A stretch of 64,000 nt of DNA from Amoeboaphelidium protococcarum (GCA_023515745.1 JALECJ010000255.1:1126001-1190000); one strand, 5' to 3'; shown: positions 44,953 through 57,334, counted from the stretch's first letter. The notes: generated from the sequence alone by a model not told the origin. Program-made: numbers and translations.

Positions 44953-45843
44953 TCAAGATCTTTACATCCAAGGTGGCAGCTGCTGTGATTCTTGTTCTTC
45001 CAATCTAGGATTACCTCTACCCATAGATCCTTATCTAGATGGCACTTCTTCTTCTTCTTCATAACCTGAGTCCCGCTGAGACCCCTGAGCATATTCTTAA
45101 ATTTCCGGGAAACGGGCATTGCCCATTTGATCTTGTTGAGACATTTCTGGCTCGCCTTGCTACTGCTCAAAGGGGTTAGGCTATTCAAACTACTGGTGGG
45201 GATTTTCCTGCCCACGAGGCATTTGCTATTGATGATGTGCTTACTACTGTTGCGGTTGACCAAAGTACTTGGCAGCTCCGGGTTGATCACGAACTTGCAT
45301 GTTCTTCTGGTGGACACGATCCCTTAGCTGACGCGAGTCAATCTGGGAATTGCCCACTCGGCTCAGATCTTGCAGTTGCTCAAATTGAGGAACGATTTAG
45401 AAAGGCTTGCTGGTAGACTTGTGTCCAAAGGTAGTGTCTCCAGACAGGAAACCATCTGCAGTCTTAGCTTTCAGCACATACTGTGATTTGCTCTCGTAAT
45501 TTTGCTTTTCATTAGACTGATACGCAGGCAATACCTTTGGTTTAAATGCCAGCAGGAAGCACTGATTTCTGGACATTTTTACAGAATTGTCAGGTCCGAG
45601 GTATTTGATCTCGCTGTGATTGATCACATCCTCTTATGGAGCCTTTTTACCAAAGAAGCCGGGGATGTGCTTCTAAATGACAATATTCAACCTGGCTGGA
45701 TTAAGCTGCAGATTTTTGCTGCAGTAGGACACGATCATAGGAGATCCTTCAATAGCCACAGGAGGGACGTAATGGAAACTACCAGCTTCAATGGACTGAG
45801 ACAGCGCAGCTACGACGGCGATTACGGCGGCAGTGACTTTCAT
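44953..45843 (-). CDS. Secreted AGSF-type protein with Gln-rich tail
   Basis: 296 residues. Signal peptide KVTAAVIAVVAALSQSIEA, then GSF and the same Cys-containing core as the gene at 42360-43046. Residues 145-296 are a Gln-rich, repetitive tail (QPQQQQAHHQQQMPRGQ, FEQQQGEPEMSQQ) in which about half of the Gln codons are TAG or TAA. The start at 45843 is chosen over an upstream in-frame ATG because it opens directly on the signal peptide and matches its paralogue. Another frame over the tail has no stops but is a composition shadow. Function unknown; possibly wall-associated. Confidence 0.82.
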
Positions 45844-46705
45844 TTCTAAATATCTATATATCGAGGATGCTTCTAGAGGGAATGCTTCAGATAATTGTAG
45901 AAAGAAGAAGAAGAAGAAATAGTAGCTTGTGACTTGCAATGTGTTAAAGCTTCACGATGTTCTACATGCTCCATCCAATGAGGGCGCACTAATAAGCAAA
46001 CGCTCATCTCGAGGTTACCCAATCACGCGTGCTGCGTCACAGCCAAGTTACACAAACTTCACATGGCTTCAAATGAAAAGGTCGGTACGAGATATAGTAG
46101 CAGCTAAGTGCTTCTATATGTATATATGAAGTATAAGTGATACTTAAGTGTGATGAGTACTGTAAAGAACCATCATTATAACAGATGGAACCGCCTTCAC
46201 AGCGGATAAATTTCACTATACGGATTGAATGCTCTATATTGTTCTTCATTTCTCTAAATGTACAACAAATCCATCTTTATAATAATCAATTTTTGGATAT
46301 AAGAGAAAACAGATTGAGTTTGAGAAGCACTTAAGCTTTTATATTATGCATACGGTATCATCAGTTTATTATGCGCATTAGAGACGCAGCAGGGACCAGG
46401 ACTTGATGCTGTATTTAATTACAAAATGCTTAACTCAATGCATATTGTAGCTACTTGATAGTACCTCGAATTCTTTATCAACACGGTCATTTATATAATC
46501 ATTAAAGTTTGTACTCCGCTTGGCTAAAATCACTATAGCAGATGTGTAATTGGATGGCAAATGCCTCAAAGATGGTGATCCGCTAATCAGCGCGTCCTCT
46601 GCAAAGTTTGTGTACCGCATGGTGTCACTATTACTTGCGCACCGTGAAATGTGATAGTGCGCCACTTCTTCTCTTTCGTCATTTGCAATTAATGTATAAT
46701 ACTGT
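45844..46705. other. Intergenic region (862 bp)
   Basis: Separates divergent secreted-protein genes. A minus-strand frame ending in TGA at about 46435 is open for some 85 codons with plausible composition but lacks an upstream ATG and abuts the CAP gene start. I do not call it. Confidence 0.3.
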
Positions 46706-47587
46706 ATGATGATTATGATGATATCCTAAAAGTTTTTAGTGGCGCTGGTTTCTTGCTTTCTGGTGTAATTCTCTTTGGCGGCGGTTTCAAGTGAAATCCA
46801 ACAGTTGCTACAACTCGTAAATGCTGAACGCGCAGCTAAGGGCGCCCAACCGCTGTGCTTTAATGACAAGTTAAACCAAATTGCGCAGCAACATGCCCAG
46901 GAGCTTAATGCTGCTGGCTCTTTGTCACATGAAGGAGCTGATGGAACAAATCTTCCAACGCGCTTGAAATAGGCCGGAATGCGTTTAACCTCTGCAGGAG
47001 AAAATTTGGCAAAGTGTTCGCAGCCTCAAGATGCAATCTATGGCTGGACTAAATCGCCTTCGCATTATAGTGCTATGACTGATCCAAGACAATTCTTAAC
47101 TGGTATCGGACGCAGCGGGGATAGATGGGTCATGTTATATGCAGCGGCGCGTGATGAACAGTGCTCGTCGGGCTAATCTGCTCCAGCTGCAGCAGATCCG
47201 CCTCCTCCACCTCCTTCTCCTGCTATGGCTCCAACTCCTCCTCCTGCTATGGTTCCATCTCCTCCTCCTGCTATGGTTCCATCTCCTCCTCCTGCTATGG
47301 CTCCACCTACTCCAGCTATAGCAGATACTCCGGCACCATCTAATCCTAATCCTCCGCCTCCTCCTCCTCCTCCTATGGTTTCACCAACTCCATCACCTGT
47401 TAGCGCGCCTGCTTAGTAAGAAGCTGCCTGCGATCTTTCTAGCTTCGCTAATCCCGATGTATTGAAATCGGTTATAGCCAGTTTGGTACCGGGCTTATCA
47501 GTCGCTCCTGAGAAGTTGGATGAAATAATTCAAACTTTACAGCGCCACGGAATTGGCAAAGGCGGAGTCAAGTATATGGCTGGTTGA
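46706..47587 (+). CDS. Secreted CAP/SCP (PR-1) protein 1, Pro-rich, GIGKG tail
   Basis: 293 residues. An N-terminal hydrophobic signal (FLVALVSCFLVQFSLAAVSS) is followed by a CAP domain at about 30-160: LQLVNAERAAKGAQPLCFNDKL, LSHEGADG (His), AGENLAK (Glu) and SPSHYSAM. Next comes a Pro-rich segment with a 24-bp DNA repeat giving SPPPAMVP units (47215-47310). The C-terminus (DLSSFANPDVLKSVIASL...) ends in HGIGKGGVKYMAG, a tag shared with the next two CAP genes. CAP proteins are extracellular and can bind lipids or sterols. Three in-frame ATGs lie at the start; the first is used. Confidence 0.9.
47215..47310 (+). repeat. 24-bp tandem repeat in coding sequence (SPPPAMVP units)
   Basis: About four near-identical copies of a CCTCCTCCTGCTATGG-containing unit encode the proline-rich linker of the first CAP protein. 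Such repeats readily expand or contract. Confidence 0.75.
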
Positions 47588-48280
47588 TTTGTTTGGCTGC
47601 TGTACTTTGCTGGAATGTGTCCTACTGACACCTGTTGCTAACAATGCTAATAAATTTGTAATGTAATAAATGTTGTAATCAATTATGCGTTCTATAACAA
47701 GTAGTCTTTTTAATCAATGAGTGGCTTTAACGTGATAAAGTCCCATCATCGCTACATTATCATAATTATCAAGCGAGATCAATTTTATTAACGAAAGAGC
47801 AATAGGCTGTAACTCAATGAAGCATCTTCAGCAATTGATTAACACTATTAACATTTCATATTCATAAGGAAAATAAAGCTATACATAACAGCTATAAAGC
47901 GCCACTGCCAATAAGAGCTCTTGCTCGGGATGTTTCAACTATAAAAAATTAACACCAACTATCGATGCACTATTACATGTTGCTCTACAATATCATACCA
48001 GCTTCATCTACTGTAAGCTTTCATGTTAAACCTATGGTCTGATTGGTTGATCGTGACGTAAGATTACTCGAATTGATTAAAGTTGTGTTACCCTGATATA
48101 TTGAATTTGATGCGCGTCACGTTGTTGGATTCGAAGCACTAAATTATATTGAACTAATCAGCGTCAAGTATTTGATCACAAAGCAGCTTTACAACGTCTC
48201 GCCTGTGACCCACCTAGAGGGACCGGGCTGTCCTCCATTTCTGCTCAAACTTAATATATTAATCACTAGGACATTTTAAA
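47588..48280. other. Intergenic region between CAP genes (693 bp)
   Basis: No gene recognised. GTTTCAACTATAAAA near 47933 repeats the GTTTCA word seen in other upstream regions. Confidence 0.3.
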
Positions 48281-49492
48281 ATGTATATCCAATCTCTGCT
48301 AATTATCGCTATTGCTTCGATCAGTTTAATCTCATTCACAAGTGCCGATCTTCAAAATCTGCTGAAGGATGTAAACTCTGAGCGTGCTAAAAAGGGAGCT
48401 CAAGCCCTTTGTATGAATGACAAACTCAACAAGGTTGCGCAGAAATACGCGTAACTTCTTGATTCCTCTGGCACGTTAAGTCACACCGGACCTGATGGTA
48501 GTGTTATTGGTGAACGTCTGAAAGCTGCTGGCTTCGTATTCAGCTCTGCTAGTGAAGTGCTAGCCAAAAGCAAAAAGTATCAAGAAGCCGTTGGTGGTTG
48601 GGTTAGCTCTCCCTCACATAGCGTGGCGATGTTTGATCCAAAGTATTAATTGACTGGAGTTGGTAATTCAAACGAAATCTGGGTGATGGTGTACGCTACG
48701 GCTGATAACGAGAAATGTACAGCTGGAGGCGGTCCACCAGCGCCTTTACAGTTTAATCAGTAACCAGCTCAGCCTACTAATGCTAAACCGAATGCATAAG
48801 AGCAGCCTAGCAGATAAGTGGCATCTCCTTCTCCTGCTCTTGCTAATGTTCCTTCTTCTCCCTCTTCTCCAACTCCTCCATCTCCTTCTCCAAGTCCTAG
48901 TCCTACTCCTCCCTCTCCAAGTCCTAATTCTCCTCCCCCTTCAATGAACAGTTAGCCGATGAATACACCTTCTCAGCAGCCATCTGTGCCATCTCCTATA
49001 AAGGAGACCGCTCAGTCTCAGGGCAAGCCGGCTACATTGCCTCCAATTAATAGGATTCTCTAAATGCTGTAAATGGCTTAAACCATGCTGCCGTCTTCCG
49101 CTCAAAGTAAGATGCAAGTATTGCCGGAGAAACGTACTTCTGCATTACAAAAGAATAGCTCCACTCCTCCTATATCTCAGCAATCTTAATCATCTGCTGG
49201 TCTACCACCGATGGCTGTCTCAGCTGCTGGGGAATCTTCTCCTACGACCGCTCCAACTCCGGAGCTATCACCGGGCAAGAAGAAGCAAAGCACTCCCGCA
49301 TCTTCTGCATCTAATGGTGAAAGACCGCTGTCTCTTGATCTTTCGAAAGTTGATATTTTAACGCTTTTTAAAAGCATCGTCAGTGGTATTTTGCCTGCTC
49401 TTTAAAAGTAACCGGAAATTCTGGAAACTGCATGTCAAACGTTATCGCATCGCGGTATTGGCAAAGGCGCTCTCAAATTCATGTCAGGTTGA
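48281..49492 (+). CDS. Secreted CAP/SCP protein 2, altered active-site Glu motif
   Basis: 403 residues. Signal peptide SLLIIAIASISLISFTSA; CAP domain at about 22-150 (LLKDVNSERAKKGAQALCMN, LSHTGPDG, SPSHSVAM, WVMVYATADNEKC). Where CAP proteins carry G-E-N-[LI], this one has ASEVLAK, so the motif is degenerate although a Glu remains. A long Ser/Pro/Gln linker (about 170-370) contains SPSPSPTPPSPSPN. The C-terminus LSHRGIGKGALKFMSG is the same tag as in CAP 1. It sits 0.7 kb downstream of CAP 1 on the same strand, so tandem duplication is likely. Confidence 0.9.
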
Positions 49493-50284
49493 AGTTGAAT
49501 GTTCATATATTTATTTTAAGGTCTGTTGATTACCCTCTGATTGTTGATAGTTTAATGTATTTATATGATGTACTTTGGGTGTATTTTCTGTGGCCTTTAA
49601 AACTTTCATTTTCAACAGCTTCCCTTGCCGCCACTTGCCTAGTTTATCACTAATCTAGTTTATCACTAATCTTGTACCAAGCATCTGCAATATTTTATAC
49701 TTTAGAGTACATGCTGAGCGCCGCTGATGTTCTATACTGATGGGACATAAAAAGAAGAGAAGAGATATGATTTATTAGTGTCATACTATAATAATGTGGT
49801 AGTTTGTCCTCTAAAGGTACGGTAATATACGACGCGCTAATATGGTTTGATGAGAGTGAGCCTAAAATGTGAATGATCACGTTCGAGAAAAGTGTCACCC
49901 AACTCTTTGCACTATGTTCATCTAGCTTAATGGAACTACATTACATCTTCCCTGACGTCATAATCTTCAAAGTGGGGCTGTAATGGCAATGTCGAAGTTT
50001 AAGGTCGAACGATGTTTGATGTAACGTCAGGCGTTTAATGTGACTGGCGTATGATCTTAGTCAGTTGTTACATGGTGCGACCTTAAAAAGTCATTTGTCA
50101 ACGCTCTTTGGTTAATCTGTGGTCATACGTTGCATTGCTGGCGTTACTTGATCATCTTATGTTACAGCATGTCAGCAGGCTGGTCAGACATGACATGGAA
50201 TGTGTTCGATATCGTACTTCTCTTTCTATTCAAACTCAAACATCTAATAATAATAATCAAATCGCTCTCATATATAGAATTAAG
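49493..50284. other. Intergenic region (792 bp) with a 16-bp tandem duplication
   Basis: CTAGTTTATCACTAAT occurs twice head to tail at 49639-49670. Otherwise no gene or element was recognised between CAP 2 and CAP 3. Confidence 0.4.
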
Positions 50285-51397
50285 ATGTAATTATACAAGT
50301 ATTTAGAATAAATTTTGCTGCTAGTCGCCACAATGTCAACTGTCTCGGTCATGGCTCAAGACGAAGCTCAATTTGCTTAGCGCGTCCTCGACCTGTGCAA
50401 TGAGCGTCGCGTGTCCAATGGCATTCCTCCTCTCTGTCTCAACGACAAGCTAAACTCTGCTGCTGATACTTATGCTTCCGTGATGTCGTCTACTGGTCAT
50501 TATGACCACACTGGCCTTGATGGGAGCACCATTTCCAGCAGAATATCTGGCGCTGGTTTCCAATGGAATGCTATCGCTGAAAACATCCATAAAGCTCAAA
50601 AGACCCCGGAAGATGTATTCAATGACTGGATCAAATCTCCTGGTCATAGAAAGAATATTGATAGTGCCAATTACAAGTACATGGGTTTCGGTTACTGCTC
50701 CGGTTATTGGGTGCAAGTCTTCGCGTCATGTCCTGGTGAACAAGAATAGTGCTCAAGTGGATACGCTCCATCGCAGTCTGCTCCGTCTGGAGATGCACCT
50801 TCTGAGGGATCAGCATCATCTGGCAATGCTCCAGCTTATGAAGCTCCTTCTGAAGAGGCACCCGCACCAGAACCTCGTACATGGAATGCTCCTGCATATG
50901 AAGCTCCTGCTTAAGAAGCGCCTGTCGCCAATGAACCTTCGTACGAAGCTCCTGTTCAGGATACGCCTGCTCCAAATGCTCCTGCTTACTAGAAACCTAC
51001 TGCAAACACTCCTGCGTATAGTCCTCAATCTCCAACACCTACTCCAGCTACCAAGCTTGCACAGCCCAAGCCATCAGCTGCTCCTCAGTCTATTCCTTCT
51101 CCCCCTCCGACAATGTCTAAGCCGTCTTCGAATTCTAATGGTGACAAGTCCCATGGCTCTTACATAAACTCTTTGCTCTCTGGAGCGATGGACATGTTTA
51201 GAGTCAAGAGTCCATTGGCTGGTGCTCAGGCATCTGCATCCGCATCTGGATAATCTCCAAAGTCTACTGCTCCATAGTAAAATCCTATCACTCAAGCATT
51301 GGGTAAAGGCAGCTCTCTTTTGGATTGTGATAAGCGAAAGGGCACCGGCAAGGGTGGTATTCCATTCATGAGCGGTCTCGGCAACTTGCTGGGTTGA
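50285..51397 (+). CDS. Secreted CAP/SCP protein 3, Ala/Pro-rich, GTGKG tail
   Basis: 370 residues. The start at 50285 (second codon TAA = Gln) is preferred to the ATG at 50333 because it adds a signal peptide, YLEQILLLVATMSTVSVMA. The CAP domain keeps the canonical residues: DHTGLDG, AENIHKAQ, SPGHRKNI, YWVQVFASCPGEQ. A repetitive linker with APAYEAP-type units (NAPAYEAPSEEAPAP) leads to a C-terminal region with KGTGKGGIPFMSG, the shared tag, followed by six more residues. It is the most canonical CAP domain of the three. Confidence 0.9.
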
Positions 51398-51980
51398 ATT
51401 TATTTTGGTCAGATTCAATATGATTTTAAGTACATGATTTTAAATGATGATAATCATGAAGATACTGTATGGTATTAAGAATAAATTTCATGTTTTACAG
51501 CTATTAAAGAATGCATTTTTCATTTCAATAACCAATATACTGCTTACGCCCTTTACGAATACCAGAGTCGCATTGTTTGAGTCTTAACAACACCGAGACG
51601 TTTCAACCACGATCGCCTTTTAATCAGTTGAAACACGTACTATACATCAACCCCAATAGCAGAGAGAATGCTTAGACAAAATAGTTGTTAGTGATTAGCA
51701 ATCTTAGTCTGCTAAAACCATCGTTAAACTCGTTTATCGCACCATGCTAGTCCTTTTAACCCGCTTCGCTTCATACACCAAACTGTTTGTTTCACTTTGT
51801 ATTTTTAGCTCTTGACTATGCCTTGGATACCACATCTAATCACTGTTAAACTGATTGATTACCACCATTCTCTGACTGCTCTTGTTAATAAACACTGCTT
51901 TGTTTTTTTATTATAATAAATATTTCGATTATAATCTATATATCAGCTGTGTACCCCGAGACAATACATCTCTGCGAAGA
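51398..51980. other. Intergenic region (583 bp)
   Basis: GTTTCAA/TTGAAAC words at 51599, 51629 and 51791 recall the upstream motif of other genes. No coding signal. Confidence 0.3.
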
Positions 51981-54557
51981 ATGTTTCTATTTAGCAGTAA
52001 GCCGAAAGCATAAGTGCCAGAGATTGTTCAATAGGCTGCTTCTACCGAAGAGCTGAATAAAACAAAGCAAGACTAGGATTTGGATATGGAGAGATCTGCC
52101 AGTGAGTCGTCACTAGATTCAACGTCATCAAATGAAGATGCAGTGGAGGCTGGCGATGGTAAGCCGAAATAGATCAAACAAGAGTTTCCCATTTAATATC
52201 TGGAGGAAGAGATCCTTAAGAGCATCGTTGACGGAGATTCGGATAGATTCCACGCTCTGGCATAGAAATGTAAAAGCTCTCTACTTCTGCAAGCGATATT
52301 GGCATACTCTCATTAGAACAACTAGCCAAAGGAGGATCTATCGCTGTCATCATTCGCGGCGCAACAATAATAGTCCAAACAGGGTCAGTCGTAGCTGCAA
52401 CGATCGTCGTCAAAGGATGAAGACAGACATGCAAAGACTCAGAGAAGGCTCTCACTGTCTCCAACTAAATCGAATACGCAAAATTTACTTCCTAGTGGCG
52501 GCGGTTAGACTGCAGCATCTGGTGCTTCTGGGAGCGGGCTGACTGGTAATTGGCGACACTCGTTTATCATGCCTGATGTTTAGTACTTTTCGTTTGATTA
52601 GGATTTGCAAGAGATTGGGGCACAATTGCTTGGAACATCACTCTCTCCTCTCTCATTCCTGCACATTGCTTTGATAACGGGTGAGTAGTAGGTGTCTCTG
52701 GATATTCTTGAATTTGTGTATAAGCACACTGCCAAGCGAGGATAGAAGCTTCTATTGATGGAGTTTTTGAACCGCGTTTGGGGTGATGGTAACTCGGCGT
52801 TGCACCTGGCTAGTTTTCAAGGTATGAGCGATGTGGTGGATAGACTGTTGAAATGCGGCGCTAATCCACACAAGAAGAACGATAGAGGTTATCGACCTGT
52901 GGATTGTGCGGATGATGACCAGACTAGAAAGTTGTTCAGAGTTGCTATAGAGATGATGCGACTTTCTGGTAACGAGTCTGCTCTCAAACGCCAAGGATCA
53001 ATCATGACCAGGACGGGAGGCCATAGTTAGCCTGTAGTTGAGAGAAAAGAATCTGCACCGGCTGTCGTATAGAACACTGCCAAAACTCTTTCCATTGCCG
53101 GTGGTAAAGTCTTGGACCGAATTAAGGAGTCTGATGTTGCTTTAGATGCAGATTCCCCCTCTATGGATAATTATAGACGTTCGTAATCTACGCCTGCAAT
53201 TCCTGTAAGTTAGGTTGCTTAAAAGAGTCCCCAAGGATTATCGCAACAGGATGTAAGCACAGAATAGAGTTCAGGTGGCAAAAAATAGACTGGGAAGAAG
53301 AGAAAGTCTTTGAATTGGAATTAAAACGCTCTACTTCTAGACTATAGCAAAAATGGCGAGTATGAACAAGTTGAAAAGCTTCTTAAGCAATTTACTGTCG
53401 TCAAGTAGAATTATGGATCTTCAGTCATGGATGGTCTTTAATTTGAGTAAAATCACAACAAGATTGATGATAAATTGTATATTAATCGCCCAAATGGACA
53501 AGGATTGACTGCACTGCATTACGCGTGCGCGTATGGACACTCTAATATCTGCGATTTGTTACTAAGTCATGGCGCACTACCTAATGCTAAAGATCGCGAA
53601 GGCTTTACTCCGCTGCACGCTTTGGTGACTGAGGTTCCGCTGCAGATTAGTCCAACGGCAGATAAGAGTAAAATTGCTCCATCCGTTTTGGCCAAGTCTG
53701 AGAGAAGGCCTTAGTTTTTGGCACTATTGAAGAGAATGGTAGCTATGGATGTTATTAATTTAGCTGCTCTCACCGAGGATGGAGACTGTGTACTGGATCT
53801 AGTGCGGGAGGATGTTGACGGCAATATTGACAGTGAAGTGGCAGACATTTTGGAGTAGGCTGCCAAGGTTCGTGGTATTGATTTTGATAACTTATCTATC
53901 AGCAATTCTGAAATCAACTCACCATCTGCTTCATCTAATAAGGGATCTCAGACTCTGAATAATAACTAGTCAACCAGTGCACATGCAGCGTCAAAGCAGA
54001 TGAGCCCTATCGTAGAACTGAAAGTCAGCCCGCTCTTATAAGCAGCAGAAGGCTTACCTGCGTCATTGGGTAAAGAACAATTAGTTGGTAGATAAACTAC
54101 TTAGCGAGACCAAAGTAACGTTATGAAGGATAGTTTTAACAAGTTTGGCACCTCAGCATAAGAAGGTATCAAGCTCACTCTGCCGCGTAAAGAGTCAGCC
54201 CCTGCCGTCTCTTAAAGCTATTCATCCAGTCACGTAAGTTAACATGGAAATGCTGCTAATGTTTAAGCTTAGAAAAATGCTGGTGGAATCAATGCACAAA
54301 TGAAGTCTTCAGCATAAGTGTAAATTAGCGCGTAGTAGGATAGTAATGCCACACTCGACAAATTGGCCGCAGCTGATTCGTCTCAGTCTAAAGCCCAAGG
54401 TATTGTTAAAAGTGCTGCTACCGACAGTGCACCTGCAGCAACGCAGTTTGCCAACTCAACGTCCTTATCTAGAAATGGTACTACAGGTGGGCGGGGTCCT
54501 GGCCGATTCACGACGAAAATGATATTTGACGCACCGTACAGTGCTTCTAAGAAATGA
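51981..54557 (+). CDS. Large ankyrin-repeat protein
   Basis: An 858-residue single frame containing about 50 TAR codons; no standard-code frame covers more than a tenth of it. A Gln/Ser-rich N-terminus precedes one ankyrin block near 255-325 (GDGNSALHLASFQGMSDVV, LLKCGANPHKKND). A second block lies near 490-565 (GQGLTALHYACAYGHSNIC, LLLSHGALPNAKDREGFTPL). The remainder is disordered Ser/Gln/Ala-rich sequence ending in a Gly/Arg-containing tail. A cytosolic or nuclear scaffold is likely; no enzymatic domain is seen. The long open length makes the gene certain. Confidence 0.92.
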
Positions 54558-54780
54558 AGTAAATAGATTTGATATAATATTTTATCCCTTCTGTTCTACT
54601 CCTTCTCTGTCTAACTCAAACACATACAGCGTTAGGTGTGATAGGCATGCAAACTGTCAGACTCCAGTCATATTAAATTTCAGGAGTAATACGGCATGAT
54701 TGATATGATCTCCTTAAAATCACAACTATCCATCATTCTCTTCGCGAAATTAGAATCACCAATAGAAAATTCAAAGGCAT

Positions 54781-55890
54781 ATGATGCAAGGCACAATACT
54801 GCTATACCTTATAGCGGTGCTGTGTGTGCCAATATTTGGTGCTCCCACAATCTAAATGCTGAAGAGCAGTCAATGGATTACGCCAAATGTGGTATATTAA
54901 GGTCTACACGCTAAAGCTTCTACTGCTTTCCTCATGATACCCAGAGCAGTTATAGATCCTATTATAGTGAATAGATAACAGAAAGCAAAGAGTGAGGTGG
55001 AAGCTATGACTTTTACTCCAACTTGGGCCGTAAAAAAGTATTTTGGTATTGGAATGACGCGTAAGATACCATTTTTGATTGAGCGCTTTAATCAGGCGGA
55101 TGAATAGCCGGTGGGAAAGTATCTTCATCGTGGAGTATTAGTGAATGGTGATCTGTATAAAGACAGGTCGCTGTATGTTATTCCCGGCACATTTGCAGTC
55201 CATTAGGTTGATTTCATTTAATCTGATGAAGTTGGAGATTAGCTGTTTGTGGTGGATGATTTCTACCAACGATTTTAGCCGCATTTTACTGCATTGACTG
55301 AGCAAGAGTAAAGACTGTTTTCTGAACATATGGATGAAGAATTCGCAGCCGCATCTACTGCTGAGTATTACATATTTATGATCAAGTTTAAATTGGCTCC
55401 TAGCATGACGAGAGTGGCATTTGACAAAGTGAATCTGGTCTTGTATCCAAAGTTTGAACAGTCTTCCTCCCTGTATCAGAAGTACATTGTTGCGCAGCGT
55501 AATTCTGTGAAGAGTAGAGCGATGGAGGTAAGACTAGGCTCGTCGATGAAGCATAAGACGCAAGGAGTTGTTGACGCGGTCGTTAGTGATGCCTATGCTG
55601 TTGGCCAATTTTGCCGTCTAATTTGGACGCAGGCTGAAGAAGGTTAGCGGCTAGTTAAGCGATGCGGTGATGAGTTGAAAAGTTGGGAGAATGTTCCAGT
55701 AGATAAGAATTATGCAGGAGCACGCGACAATGTTGGCTCAAGTGAAGGATTTACAACTTAAGGTCTGGTAGACGAGGATGATGTTGGTAATTACAGCGAA
55801 GAATTAGACGCAGATGACGCGTCTGATTTTGACAACCCAATGCGACCTCCATCTGCAGTGGGCGCTAAACGTTCGCGTTATGACAATTGA
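54781..55890 (+). CDS. Secreted protein, unknown, with acidic/basic tail
   Basis: 369 residues from ATG-ATG at 54781 to TGA. Signal peptide GTILLYLIAVLCVPIFGA then PTIQ. The mature region of about 250 residues looks globular (WAVKKYFGIGMTRKIPF, GKYLHRGVLVNGDLY, DQLFVVDDFYQRF) and ends in an acidic, disordered stretch with a final KRSRYDN. A competing frame at 54696 is shorter, stops in TGA near 55000 and lacks the signal peptide, so it is rejected. No family recognised. Confidence 0.82.
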
Positions 55891-56054
55891 CTATGACAGA
55901 TGAAGTTTTATTTTATAAGGGAATTGCTTTTTAGAAATTATAAGTTTAACTAAACGTAAATCTACAGCCGGAACAACGGGAAAACAATTTAATTCCATTT
56001 TCAATCACATTTCAACTATGGAATACGGATTCAAATCAAGGAAAACTAAAGGTA

Positions 56055-56606
56055 TCAGACCGCTGCAGGTGCCTTAGCTCCTTTGGGTTTAGGAGTCGTC
56101 GGCTTCTTTACTGCAGGCTTTGAACTAGTAGAAGAAGCCGTCTTTTTCGCAGTAGTAGCTACGGCCGGATTTTTAGAGGGCTTTGGCCCTTATTAGGCAG
56201 TAGGCTTGACCGCAAGTGGCTTAGTGCTTGGTGCACGAGCAGGCGCACGAGCAGGCGCACGAGCAGGCGCAGGCGCAGACCAAGAATCCATCTCCTAGAT
56301 CAATTTCTTGTTCTCATCATCTCTCTACCATTATGCAATCTAACCCGGAGACGGCGCACGAGGAGGAGTAGGTGGAATCGGCGGTAACGCTTTGACGGCA
56401 GGCTGATTGACCAAATTGGGAAAAAAGGCTGGTGGTGGGGCATTAAACAAAGCCTTATTCTCTTCATCCCTTTGCTGTTACGCGGTTTGACCCCAAGTGG
56501 CCGGTGGGGAAGAAATAGGCGGACTCGGTCCAGGAGATTAGGCATTGATTGTTTAGATTAGTGCAAAAGCAGCGAGAGGATACAAAGAGCTTGCAGACAA
56601 CAACAT
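56055..56606 (-). CDS. Secreted SPGQ-repeat protein 1, Ala/Pro/Lys-rich
   Basis: 183 residues. Signal peptide LLSASSLYPLAAFALIQTINA. The mature part has two copies of a motif, WGQTAQQQRDEENKALF and PGQIAQWQRDDENKKLI, then a tandem APARAPARAPAR segment (a 12-bp DNA repeat near 56238-56273) and a Lys/Pro/Ala-rich basic tail (KKPTTPKPKGAKAPAAV). The same G-Q-x-x-Q-x-R-x-D-x-E core is repeated in the gene at 57335-57970. Likely extracellular or wall-bound; function unknown. Confidence 0.8.
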
Positions 56607-57334
56607 GTTTCAATAGGTATAATTAAACAGGATAAGACGATTGAGGACAAAGAGATAAAAATGTGAGATGTCTCTGGGGATTTAGTGCATCGACTCTGCA
56701 AGGTTACATCTTCGCAAGCGGAGCCAACGGGACAGTCGATAGAGTGTCACAACACCAGCGTTGGAGGTCGATTCTCGAGTGACACGAAATCACGCGACAT
56801 TTCATCTCCAAGTTATCTTTAACTTGTTGGGAGGCCATTTTATTAATCTACGAACCCGATATAGAAAAGATTATAAAGTCACTTTCTACAGTTTAAGCTC
56901 TGATGATCATCTTCCATTATTATCCGCGATTTTGATAAAGATCCATTCGCAGCTGGCATCCACCGATTACCAAATGGCTTGACTGTTTGATTTCTGCAAC
57001 TTGCCCAACAGAAAATTCAGTACTAAAATGTAGCCAACATCTATCTACGCGTTTGAGAGCAAGCTTTCTACTGCATTAGAAGAAATTTGGCTCAGAGGCA
57101 CTATAAGTAACCATTACTCCTATATAAATTGTTTAAGTTAGTAGCTTAAATTAATAATTTACTTTAATTAAGAATTGAAATTCTAAGCACATGATAATTA
57201 AAATTTTATTTATTGCATTGCATTACAGTATTACATTCACAAGTTATTACATTCACTAGTAAAATACATTTCGACAGCCGGCCAACGCTTTAAATCACTA
57301 AAACGACGCGACCAACATTACCTTTGCGCGACTT
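56607..57334. other. Intergenic region (728 bp)
   Basis: Between the two SPGQ-repeat genes, both minus strand. AT-rich around 57120-57270. No gene recognised. Confidence 0.3.

Noticed and set aside
44841..45317. 158-codon minus-strand frame without TAR codons
   Set aside because: Overlaps the Gln-rich tail of the AGSF-type secreted protein in another frame. The in-family frame continues the paralogue alignment (PFQIVPQFEQLQDL), so this is a composition shadow.
46435..46690. Minus-strand open stretch upstream of the first CAP gene
   Set aside because: Plausible composition, but no in-frame ATG except deep inside, and it abuts the CAP start. Needs transcript evidence.
54696..54914. Frame starting MIDMISLKSQL as the start of the secreted protein gene
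   Set aside because: It runs into TGA near 55000 in its own frame. The frame from 54781 carries a signal peptide and continues to the end of the gene.
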